Assembly (NCBI GenBank): GCA_902810755.1
Contig: CADDYT010000107.1
Location: forward strand, 1-21,929
Origin: Chloroflexota bacterium
GTDB taxonomy: Bacteria; Chloroflexota; Ktedonobacteria; Ktedonobacterales; Ktedonobacteraceae
DNA: 21,929 bases
Direction: 5' to 3'
Below are positions 7,890 to 13,714 of this stretch, in pieces. Every line of letters starts with the position of its first letter. The first letter of the stretch is position 1. The translations under genes were made by a program, and so were the position numbers. The notes below the pieces were generated by a model that searched no databases, was not told where the DNA came from, and saw only the letters and a list, made by a program, of their open reading frames with translations.

Positions 7890-9575
7890 ATGAATAACCC
7901 CTACAGCCCCTACGGCGTCACCATCTCCCCCATCAAAAACAATCCCCCCACCATGCCCACCCAGCTTCCTGCTGATATGGCCGCCTGGGGGCCAAAGGCC
8001 GTCATTCGCAACAACTACCTCTGGCGCAGCAATGAAACCGCACCCGGAGTCTACAACTGGAGCAGCTACCTCGACAACTTCGTCAGCCAGTGCAACAGCG
8101 CAGGCATCACTGCCCTGCTCTCCCTCAACGGGGCGCCCGCCTGGTACCTCGCCCTCGACCCCATCGGCAACTACATCGGCCCCACCACCACCACCCAGGC
8201 CTACAACCAGGGTACCTTTCACTCCCAGATCAACGTCAACCCGCTGCCGGCAGGCACCATCATCCCCACCGGCACACAGTTGATCGTCGATGCCGAAGGC
8301 AATCAGGAGATCGTCACCACGTCGGCTTCTGTAGGCGCAGGGGCCACCTCTATCCCCATCAACACCTGGACTTGCGCCTCCACCCACGCCTCCGGCGTCC
8401 ACATCGTTGCCGTCAACTCCATCCTGCCCGACCCCGCCGCCCTGGCCAATTACGCCGGTATGGTCGCCACACGCTACAATGGCCAGAACGGACATGGCAC
8501 GATCCAGATCTTGCAGATCGGCAACGAAGAGTACGACAGCAGCCCCAATCCTGACCCCAACGGCTACCGCGACCTGCAGGGCAAATGGCTCGCCCTCACC
8601 ATCCAGTCCGTCGCCCCCGCCATCAGAGCCGCCGCCCCCAATGCCCTCATCCTGGCTGGAGCCGTACGCAAAGTCCCCACCAACGCCCTCTCCCACGTGC
8701 AGAACTGGCTCACCAACCTCTGCACCTACAACGGCGGCGTGGGTGGCCTCATCGACGCCATCGACTTCCACTACTACCGCGGCGGCTCCTCCGCCGGGCC
8801 TGATCCCACCACCTCAGATGCCAACACGCCGAGCATCTCTCAGCAACTGGCCGCCATGAAAAGCGTCCTGGCCGCCAACGACACAGTGGCGCAGGTCTGG
8901 TGCTGCGAATTCGGCTGGGATATGTACGACGACGGCAACGGCACCCAGAGTACCACCACCGCCGCCCTCAATCAGGGCAGCGCCTACACCAGCATCCCGG
9001 TCGCCGCCCTGCCATCCGCCATCGCCGACGCCACCCTCATCACCGTTGACTACAAGGCCGCCGTCTACGCCAATCAAGAAATCGTCTACGCCTACGGCCA
9101 GGCCGCGAAAAACGCCACCGTCATCCAGATCACCACCAATCCCCTGGGGTCAGGAGCCACGCAAGCGGCATGGACCGCGCAGTACGCCCACGCCAGCGGC
9201 GTGAAAGTCTACGCCCAGAACTCCGTCACCGCTACCTACACCCAGGAGCAGGTGCGCGGCTGGACGATTGAGATGTACGAAGCTATGCGCACGGGAGGCG
9301 GCGGCATGTGCCTGTACTATACCGACAACCCCAACTCGATCGTGCATACCAACGCCCTGCCGCTTTCAGCGGTGGAGACCAAATCGCTCTTCCAGAGCAT
9401 CAACAGCGTCCCCACCTACATGAGCGCCTACAGCAATCCCTCGCAGTCGCCGGGCCCCGGAACAAAAGAATATGCCGCCGGGTACCCTTACTGGAACATC
9501 GCGCCGCAAAGCAATGCCACCGTGTATGCTAGAGATGGGAAGATCACGCTCACCGCAAGGGGGAACGGCTCATGA
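7890..9575 (+). CDS. Clan-A glycoside hydrolase-like protein with two inserted phage beta-domains
   Basis: 561 residues. The core reads as a (beta/alpha)8 glycosidase of the GH5/GH39 type: GVYNWSSYLDNFV near 53-65, the acid/base motif ILQIGNEEY with Glu213, AIDFHYYRGGS near 290-300, and nucleophile candidate Glu340 in QVWCCEFGWDMYD. Two related beta-domains interrupt the barrel at ~100-177 and ~353-448. Both carry a NQEIV motif and end HASGV(H/K), and they resemble the GATSIPV-type modules of phage tail proteins. There is no signal peptide. The ribosome-binding site is weak. The stop overlaps the next gene as ATGA. The likely role is cutting a surface polysaccharide as part of a tail fibre or baseplate; the substrate is unknown. 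The long minus-strand frame beneath it is a shadow. Confidence 0.8.
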   Translation: MNNPYSPYGVTISPIKNNPPTMPTQLPADMAAWGPKAVIRNNYLWRSNETAPGVYNWSSYLDNFVSQCNSAGITALLSLNGAPAWYLALDPIGNYIGPTTTTQAYNQGTFHSQINVNPLPAGTIIPTGTQLIVDAEGNQEIVTTSASVGAGATSIPINTWTCASTHASGVHIVAVNSILPDPAALANYAGMVATRYNGQNGHGTIQILQIGNEEYDSSPNPDPNGYRDLQGKWLALTIQSVAPAIRAAAPNALILAGAVRKVPTNALSHVQNWLTNLCTYNGGVGGLIDAIDFHYYRGGSSAGPDPTTSDANTPSISQQLAAMKSVLAANDTVAQVWCCEFGWDMYDDGNGTQSTTTAALNQGSAYTSIPVAALPSAIADATLITVDYKAAVYANQEIVYAYGQAAKNATVIQITTNPLGSGATQAAWTAQYAHASGVKVYAQNSVTATYTQEQVRGWTIEMYEAMRTGGGGMCLYYTDNPNSIVHTNALPLSAVETKSLFQSINSVPTYMSAYSNPSQSPGPGTKEYAAGYPYWNIAPQSNATVYARDGKITLTARGNGS

Positions 9576-9889
9576 TTTCACCCATCTACCAGGGAGATAC
9601 CGGCAGCCCCTTTGCCCCCATACTGCTCGATGACAGCGGCAACAGCCTGCTGGTGGGCCTGGCCAGTTCAGCCATCTCGATGAAGTGGAAAAACAAGCTC
9701 ACCGGCGCCGTCCAGAGCTGCCTGGGTGGCTGGGCCATCGATAACGCCGCCACCGGCGCCTGCCACTACAATCTGACCGCTTCAGATGTGGCAACCGTCG
9801 GCGTCTTCATCGTCTACATCACCGTGCAGACGGCCACAGGGCCGCGTCACATGGACCCTTTCGAAATTGAGATTATGCCGGTCGTCTAA
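9572..9889 (+). CDS. BppU-like baseplate protein, N-terminal domain type
   Basis: 105 residues. The opening (IYQGDTGSPFAPILLDDSGN) and the pattern of a polar, single beta-sandwich ending in HMDPFEIEIMPVV match the N-terminal domain of phage baseplate upper proteins, which usually begin with a QGDTG motif and anchor receptor-binding parts. Here the domain stands alone with no attached binding module. It overlaps the glycosidase gene by 4 bp (ATGA), so the two are probably made together and may work as an anchor-enzyme pair. Confidence 0.75.
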   Translation: MISPIYQGDTGSPFAPILLDDSGNSLLVGLASSAISMKWKNKLTGAVQSCLGGWAIDNAATGACHYNLTASDVATVGVFIVYITVQTATGPRHMDPFEIEIMPVV

Positions 9890-9960
9890 GACGTCCAGAG
9901 AACACCGGCACAAGCAACAAAACAAACAGGACGAACAGAACAGAAAGGAAGAAACAGATA

Positions 9961-10251
9961 ATGCTGGACTTAGCGGAATTCACCTGGGGACGGTATAACA
10001 GCGGGCAGATCGCCCCGGCAGGCTCATACCTCAATCTGCGGACGTTATGCATTTTCCAGCAGACGAGCGACGGCAATGTGCCGAATGATGGCACGTTCTT
10101 CCGCGTGGACCCATCCGGGACGCAGACCTTCGCGAACATCGCCACAACGGTCAACGGCGTGCTGGGAACATCGTATACGGCAGGCAGTTTCCATGCCTGC
10201 GCTGGCGGCGATAGCGTTGCCAGCCCCGGTCAGGCGAGCAATGACGCATGA
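9961..10251 (+). CDS. Small virion-island protein of unknown function
   Basis: A 96-residue protein opening MLDLAEFTWGRYNSGQIAPA, with a strand-rich middle (FFRVDPSGTQTFANIATTV) and a Ser/Ala-rich end. AAAGGAAG lies 9 bp before the ATG, in a 71-bp A/C/G-rich spacer almost free of T. Its stop overlaps the next start as ATGA. No family is recognised; the coupling suggests a partner of the spike-like protein. Confidence 0.65.
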   Translation: MLDLAEFTWGRYNSGQIAPAGSYLNLRTLCIFQQTSDGNVPNDGTFFRVDPSGTQTFANIATTVNGVLGTSYTAGSFHACAGGDSVASPGQASNDA

Positions 10252-10832
10252 GCCAGGCGATCAAACGCGGCATTATCCAGTCGTTTAACGCGAGTACATA
10301 CACGGCCTCGGTGCTGCTGCTGGAAGCGACCTCGGCGGCGCTGATTGGCGTGCCGGTCTCGAACACGCTGGACTCCACCTCGTGCCTGCCCGGCGCGCTG
10401 TGCGCTGTCCTCTTCTTTGACGAACACAACCCCTCGGATGCCGTCGTCATCGCCGTCTTCGCCAACGGCAGCAGTGCGCTACCCTCGCCGCCGCCCGGTC
10501 GCGTGACGATCAGCAGCCCGGTGCAACAGGTGAACGCGGTAACGATCAACGCGGGCGTGACGCAGACGTTTACGTTGAGCAACCTTCCGGCGGGAACGCT
10601 GGCAGTGCTGTGCAAAGCATACTTCTCAACACCGGCTCCGCCCGCGCACATCGATCTGGCGGCGCACGGGGGCAACCTGGGCGAGACGCTGACCATCGGG
10701 GACAACCAGAGCGCGACGGGCAACCTCAACGGCGGGGGCCTGCTGCCCGTCGACAGCCAGGGCCGCATCGACATCAAGGCCAACGGCGGCGCCTGTACTG
10801 TCACGCTCTTCACTTATGGCTACGTGATGTGA
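10248..10832 (+). CDS. Baseplate spike-like protein with OB-fold N-terminus
   Basis: 194 residues. Residues 1-75 (RGIIQSFNASTYTASVLLLE, LIGVPVSNTL, GALCAVLFFDEHNPSDAVVI) look like the OB-fold of gpV/gp5-type phage baseplate spikes. After a Pro-rich hinge (SSALPSPPPGR) comes a second beta-rich domain (~85-194; FTLSNLPAGTLAVLCKAYF, DSQGRIDIKANGGACTVTLF). Such spikes sit at the tail tip and contact the envelope. It is coupled to the upstream gene by a 4-bp overlap. The usual long beta-helix needle is absent. The fold call is from pattern and should be checked by structure prediction. Confidence 0.7.
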   Translation: MSQAIKRGIIQSFNASTYTASVLLLEATSAALIGVPVSNTLDSTSCLPGALCAVLFFDEHNPSDAVVIAVFANGSSALPSPPPGRVTISSPVQQVNAVTINAGVTQTFTLSNLPAGTLAVLCKAYFSTPAPPAHIDLAAHGGNLGETLTIGDNQSATGNLNGGGLLPVDSQGRIDIKANGGACTVTLFTYGYVM

Positions 10833-10869
10833 TGCATCCCGGCCATACCCCGCCGGTTGGCCATATCCT

Positions 10870-10919
10870 GGCCAGCCGCAAAAACTGGCCCTACCACAGG
10901 CCAGCCGCAAAAACTGGCC
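10870..10919. repeat. Two REP-like units at the left of block C
   Basis: The 481-bp space 10833-11313 holds no gene and is mostly repeats. Its first two units, 10870-10890 and 10899-10919, read GGCCAGCCGCAAAAA-CTGGCC. Each can form a six-pair stem (GGCCAG/CTGGCC) with an A-rich loop. They are followed by the CCAGAAGCGTTCACTTCAGG segment shared with block A. Confidence 0.85.
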
Positions 10920-10947
10920 CCAGAAGCGTTCACTTCAGGCCGCCACA

Positions 10948-11033
10948 GGCCAGCCGCAAGGGCTGGCCCTACTAGAGACAATAGTCCCTTGTGGAGGGGG
11001 CGTATATAGTAGGGCCACCCCTTGCGGGTGGCC
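10948..11033. repeat. REP/BIME-like hairpin block C
   Basis: A left unit GGCCAGCC-GCAAG-GGCTGGCC at 10948-10968 and a right unit GGCCACCCCTTGCGGG-TGGCC at 11013-11033 face each other. The inner boxes CCTACTAGAGAC and GTATATAGTAGG pair with two mismatches around a ~30-bp loop. The design is the same as in blocks A, B and D. Confidence 0.85.
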
Positions 11034-11082
11034 TGCCTGGCGCTCGCACAGGCTTCAGTTAACGCTTATGGGACTGGCCCTA

Positions 11083-11221
11083 CCACAGGCCAGCCGCAAA
11101 AACTGGCCCACCACAGGCCAGCCGCAAAAACTGGCCCACCACAGGCCAGCCGCAAAAACTGGCCCCACCACAGGCCAGCCGCAAAAACTGGCCCACCACA
11201 GGCCAGCCGCAAGGGCTGGCC
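11083..11221. repeat. 28-bp tandem array of palindromic units
   Basis: Four contiguous copies of a 28-bp unit (CCACAGGCCAGCCGCAAAAA then CTGGCCCA) start at 11083, 11111, 11139 and 11168; the third has one extra C. A fifth, shortened copy carries GGG in place of AAA and ends in CCTACTATACACG, the left half of a BIME-like hairpin with no right half. There is no unique spacer between units, so this is not CRISPR. Confidence 0.9.
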
Positions 11222-11233
11222 CTACTATACACG

Positions 11234-11266
11234 CTCCCAATCGCTCGCTGAGCAAGCGATTGGGAG
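11234..11266. repeat. 12-bp perfect stem-loop before the adaptor gene
   Basis: CTCCCAATCGCT at 11234-11245 is perfectly complementary to AGCGATTGGGAG at 11255-11266 around a 9-base loop. It replaces the missing right half of the neighbouring REP-like unit. No T-run follows, so it is unlikely to be an intrinsic terminator; an RNA-processing or stability element is possible. Confidence 0.75.
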
Positions 11267-11313
11267 GTTGAGCAATGTGGGCCAGAGCAAGCAGTGGCTG
11301 AAAGGAGATTACC

Positions 11314-12486
11314 ATGCTGCTCTCCGATATAGAGACCGCCGTGCGACAGGATTTGTTTGACCCGCTTTCACCGGCAAACCTGCGCTGGCAGGACACGGAT
11401 ATCGATCGCGCCATCGATAAGGCGGTCGACCGTTATAGCCAGTATTACCCCAACATTGTCTTCACAGACATGGCCTCGCAGCCGTTCCAGCGCACATACC
11501 CCTACCCGACATCGTGGAACGCGGCCTACCCGGTGTGGTGGATCGAGCGCGTCCTCTACCCGCTGCAGGCGTATGGCTCGTACTTTCCCGCCCCTGGCGC
11601 GGGCATGACGGCGACGCCGGTAGCGGGAACAGGCACAGGCATTGGCTCCTACGCATATGCCGTAACCTTCCTTTCGCAGGGCGGCGAGACCACGCCCTCG
11701 CCGCCGGCAACGGTGACAACGACGAGCGGCAACCAGCAGGTGCAACTGGCAAATATTCCCCTCGGCCCCGCCGCGCCCTCAACGCCCGGCGCCGCGACCA
11801 ACACCGTCATCGGTCGCAACCTCTATCGCACGCAGATTGGCGGCTCGCAGCTGTACCTGCTGGCCACGCTGGCGGACAACACAACAACGCAGTTTGTAGA
11901 CAATAGCGCGGACGGCGCCATCGTTACCAGACCGGGGCCGCCAACCGTTAATACCAGCGGGGTCATGCTCTGGCCGCCGTTCGAGCGCGACTTCGCGGAA
12001 TATTCCAACCTCTTCGATAGCACAGCTGCGCTGGCCGCCGGCGGCAATCTGGGCGCGCAGGGTACCGTCGGCTCCGGTTCCGGCCCCACCGGCACGGCGA
12101 CGCCCAGCTTCACCCTGAAGCTGTCGAGCGCGGAACTGCCGCAGGACTCGACACTGGTGCTGCGTGTCTTCTACGCCACAAAGCACCAGCTCGACTACTT
12201 CGGCTCAACCATCCCGGAGGCGCATCGCGACATCATCGTGCTGGGCGCCTGCGCCTACGCCATGGAAGCTTACCAGGTTCCCACCAACGACAACTTCGAT
12301 TTCCAGGATGGGGCGCTGCGCGACCGCGTGGACGATACGCACATCCCAACAGCATGGCTACAGGCGGCGCAGAACAAAATGCAGCAGTTTGAGGCGCGGC
12401 TGACAGAGATCAAAAATCAGCGCGATTTTGCCGCATCCTCAAGGGTTCACTGGGGAGATATCCCCGCTCGCTGGCCCCGATTATAA
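11314..12486 (+). CDS. Head-tail adaptor-like protein with inserted Ig/FN3-like domain
   Basis: 390 residues. The N-terminal ~95 (DIETAVRQDLFDPLSP, RWQDTDIDRAIDKAVDRYSQ, YYP) and the C-terminal ~120 (HRDIIVLGACAYAMEAYQVP, then the ALRDR...IPTAWLQAAQNKMQ helices) follow the pattern of phage head-tail connector/adaptor proteins, which dock under the portal. Between them, ~98-208, sits a beta-sandwich-like module (GSYAYAVTFLSQGGETTPSP, GRNLYRTQIGGSQLYLLATL, TTQFVDNSADGAI) typical of extra Ig-like domains on virions. AAAGGAG at 11301-11307 lies 6 bp before the ATG. In phages this gene normally sits near portal and capsid genes; here it follows the baseplate genes and no portal is present. Confidence 0.7.
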   Translation: MLLSDIETAVRQDLFDPLSPANLRWQDTDIDRAIDKAVDRYSQYYPNIVFTDMASQPFQRTYPYPTSWNAAYPVWWIERVLYPLQAYGSYFPAPGAGMTATPVAGTGTGIGSYAYAVTFLSQGGETTPSPPATVTTTSGNQQVQLANIPLGPAAPSTPGAATNTVIGRNLYRTQIGGSQLYLLATLADNTTTQFVDNSADGAIVTRPGPPTVNTSGVMLWPPFERDFAEYSNLFDSTAALAAGGNLGAQGTVGSGSGPTGTATPSFTLKLSSAELPQDSTLVLRVFYATKHQLDYFGSTIPEAHRDIIVLGACAYAMEAYQVPTNDNFDFQDGALRDRVDDTHIPTAWLQAAQNKMQQFEARLTEIKNQRDFAASSRVHWGDIPARWPRL

Positions 12487-12510
12487 TCCCACCACATCGT
12501 CCGGCCCGGC

Positions 12511-12616
12511 AGGCCACCCGCAAGGGATGGCCCTACTATATACGTCTGCCATCCAGCCATCGCAGCCTGCGAGCGGGCGCATCGTATATAGTAGGGCCAT
12601 CCCTTGCGGGTGGCCT
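12511..12616. repeat. REP/BIME-like hairpin block D (perfect 34-bp arms)
   Basis: Arms 12511-12544 and 12583-12616 are perfect inverse complements across a 38-bp loop. Each contains the AGGCCACCCGCAAGGG unit followed by CCCTACTATATACG. It is the best-preserved member of the family in the window and lies 25 bp after the adaptor gene stop. Confidence 0.95.
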
Positions 12617-12714
12617 GGCAACGGCTGGCCTGCAATGGCTGGCCTGACAACGGCTGGCCTGCAACGGCTGGCCTGGCAACGGCTGGCCTGGCAACGGCTG
12701 GCCTGCAATGGGCA
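12612..12714. repeat. 14-15-bp tandem repeat, about seven copies
   Basis: Units of the form GGCCTGGCAACGGCT run head to tail from the right edge of hairpin D. They alternate between 15-bp and 14-bp versions (GGCCTGCAATGGCT) and degrade at the end. They look like slippage copies grown from the GGCCTGGC edge of the hairpin. Confidence 0.85.
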
Positions 12715-12753
12715 ACTTGCTGAATCAGGCTGATTTACACATGGAGGGAAACA

Positions 12754-13083
12754 ATGGCAACCCTGGCTGAATGGATGCCAATGGTGAACCTGGCATTCCT
12801 GATCTTCCTCGCCATCGGCGGCTTCGTGGCCTATCGTGTGGGCTTCGCGCGCACCACCGAAGAGGTGCAGGAACGGGTCATCAACGCGCTGAACGTGGAA
12901 CTGAACATGTTACGCGACCGCGTGCTGGCAACGGAAAAAGAAAATGCCCGCCTCTCGCAAATCATTCTCATCATCACTACCGCGCTGAAAAAATGGGGCC
13001 TCTCCGTTACCATCGACGGCGAACTGGTCTCCATCAGCGACACGAAAACGACGCAAACCTCACGCATTTCCCCCGAATCGTAA
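12754..13083 (+). CDS. Small single-pass membrane protein with coiled coil
   Basis: 109 residues. One membrane helix near residues 9-27 (MVNLAFLIFLAIGGFVAYRV) is followed by an amphipathic, charged helix (~33-70; TTEEVQERVINALNVELNML, RDRVLATEKENARLSQ) that looks coiled-coil, then a short polar tail. GGAGGG at 12743-12748 lies 5 bp before the ATG. In the virion context it could be a holin-like or membrane-anchoring protein, but length and topology alone do not establish that; an ordinary small membrane protein is equally possible. Confidence 0.7.
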   Translation: MATLAEWMPMVNLAFLIFLAIGGFVAYRVGFARTTEEVQERVINALNVELNMLRDRVLATEKENARLSQIILIITTALKKWGLSVTIDGELVSISDTKTTQTSRISPES

Positions 13084-13096
13084 ACAATAGAGGCCT

Positions 13097-13168
13097 CATG
13101 CTGAGTGAAGCGAAGCATATGTTCGTCGGGTACACCGCAACAGGCCACCAGATGCTTCACTCAGCATG
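13097..13168. repeat. 15-bp inverted repeat between membrane and tail-like genes
   Basis: CATGCTGAGTGAAGC at 13097-13111 is perfectly complementary to GCTTCACTCAGCATG at 13154-13168, with 42 bp between. Its sequence is unlike the GGCC-type hairpins elsewhere in the island. The GCTGAGTGAAGCGAAGCAT run resembles a dispersed palindromic motif I associate with Chloroflexota genomes, from memory. Confidence 0.75.
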
Positions 13169-13207
13169 CCATGAGACGGCGGAGACCATACATAAAGGAG
13201 CAAGGAC

Positions 13208-13645
13208 ATGGCAATCATCGGGCAGGACTGTGAAGTGATTATCGATGGAACGGGGTACTTCGTGAAGCCAGGGACGTACCGCATGAAGCAGCCAAGAGTG
13301 CGCAAGGCGACGGTGCGGGCAGACAACGGCGAGTCGTATGTCGATCTGGGGCCGGGCAAGCGCACGTGGTCGATGGTGCTGCTCTGCTCTAACGACCTGC
13401 TCAAATATGATGGTACGCCCACCGGCCTGACGGGCCAGCAGTATCGCGACGCCCTGCGCATCTCCTACGCGCAGGTGGGCGTGACCATCAATTACGTCGA
13501 TCCGCTCAATGGCGCCCCGGTCAGCGTCCATTTTGACAGCTACGCCGAAACCTGCCTCGACCTGCACAGCCAGCAAATCCCCCTCGCCACCGGTAACGCC
13601 CCTGGGCTCTCCTACGAAGTAGCCATCGAACTGGTCGAAGCATGA
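13208..13645 (+). CDS. Conserved phage tail-like structural protein
   Basis: 145 residues, a compact beta-rich protein. Motifs include CEVIIDGTGYFVKPGTYRM, ESYVDLGPGKRTWSMVLLC and NDLLKYDGTPTGLTGQQYRD, which read like a tail or baseplate subunit rather than an enzyme. AAGGAG at 13195-13200 lies 7 bp before the ATG. It is the last gene of the island; the next gene has its own promoter and is host-like. The exact role (tail tube, distal tail or other) cannot be told from the sequence. Confidence 0.65.
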   Translation: MAIIGQDCEVIIDGTGYFVKPGTYRMKQPRVRKATVRADNGESYVDLGPGKRTWSMVLLCSNDLLKYDGTPTGLTGQQYRDALRISYAQVGVTINYVDPLNGAPVSVHFDSYAETCLDLHSQQIPLATGNAPGLSYEVAIELVEA

Positions 13646-13647
13646 AC

Positions 13648-13657
13648 GAAACGTTTC
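13648..13657. promoter_or_regulatory. GAAACGTTTC palindrome, possible operator
   Basis: A perfect 10-bp palindrome lies 21 bp upstream of the -35 box of the next promoter. Its centre and arms resemble LacI/GalR-family operators. A single short site could be chance. Confidence 0.3.
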
Positions 13658-13678
13658 AGACCCACAGGTACCATTTTC

Positions 13679-13708
13679 TTGACGACAGGGCCAGCAGAAA
13701 TTTATAGT
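13679..13708 (+). promoter_or_regulatory. Sigma-70-type promoter of the PT-rich surface protein gene
   Basis: TTGACG at 13679-13684, an 18-bp spacer and TATAGT at 13703-13708. The predicted start of transcription, ~13715, coincides with an ATG, so the mRNA may be leaderless or have only ~12 nt before the next ATG. The TTG at 13679 that could be read as a start codon is better explained as this -35 box. Confidence 0.6.
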
Positions 13709-13714
13709 TCGGTT

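Noticed and set aside
7101..8771. A 556-codon minus-strand ORF rich in Gly, Val and Asp
   Set aside because: It is the shadow of C-ending codons in the virion protein and glycosidase genes; it spans three plus-strand gene boundaries and has no domain pattern.
11083..11221. CRISPR array
   Set aside because: Units are contiguous with no unique spacers, and no cas gene is nearby.
11022..11414. ORFs encoding repeated TGQPQKLAHHRPAA-type peptides
   Set aside because: They translate the 28-bp tandem DNA repeat; the period is not a multiple of three, so the peptide repeats only by chance frame changes, and there is no ribosome-binding site.
3928..13645. Complete prophage
   Set aside because: No integrase, repressor, replication, terminase, portal, tape measure or lysis enzyme is recognised, and no attachment-site repeat was found at the edges.
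13679..13714. TTG start codon for the PT-rich surface protein
   Set aside because: The TTG belongs to a TTGACG -35 box; a transcript would begin downstream of it.
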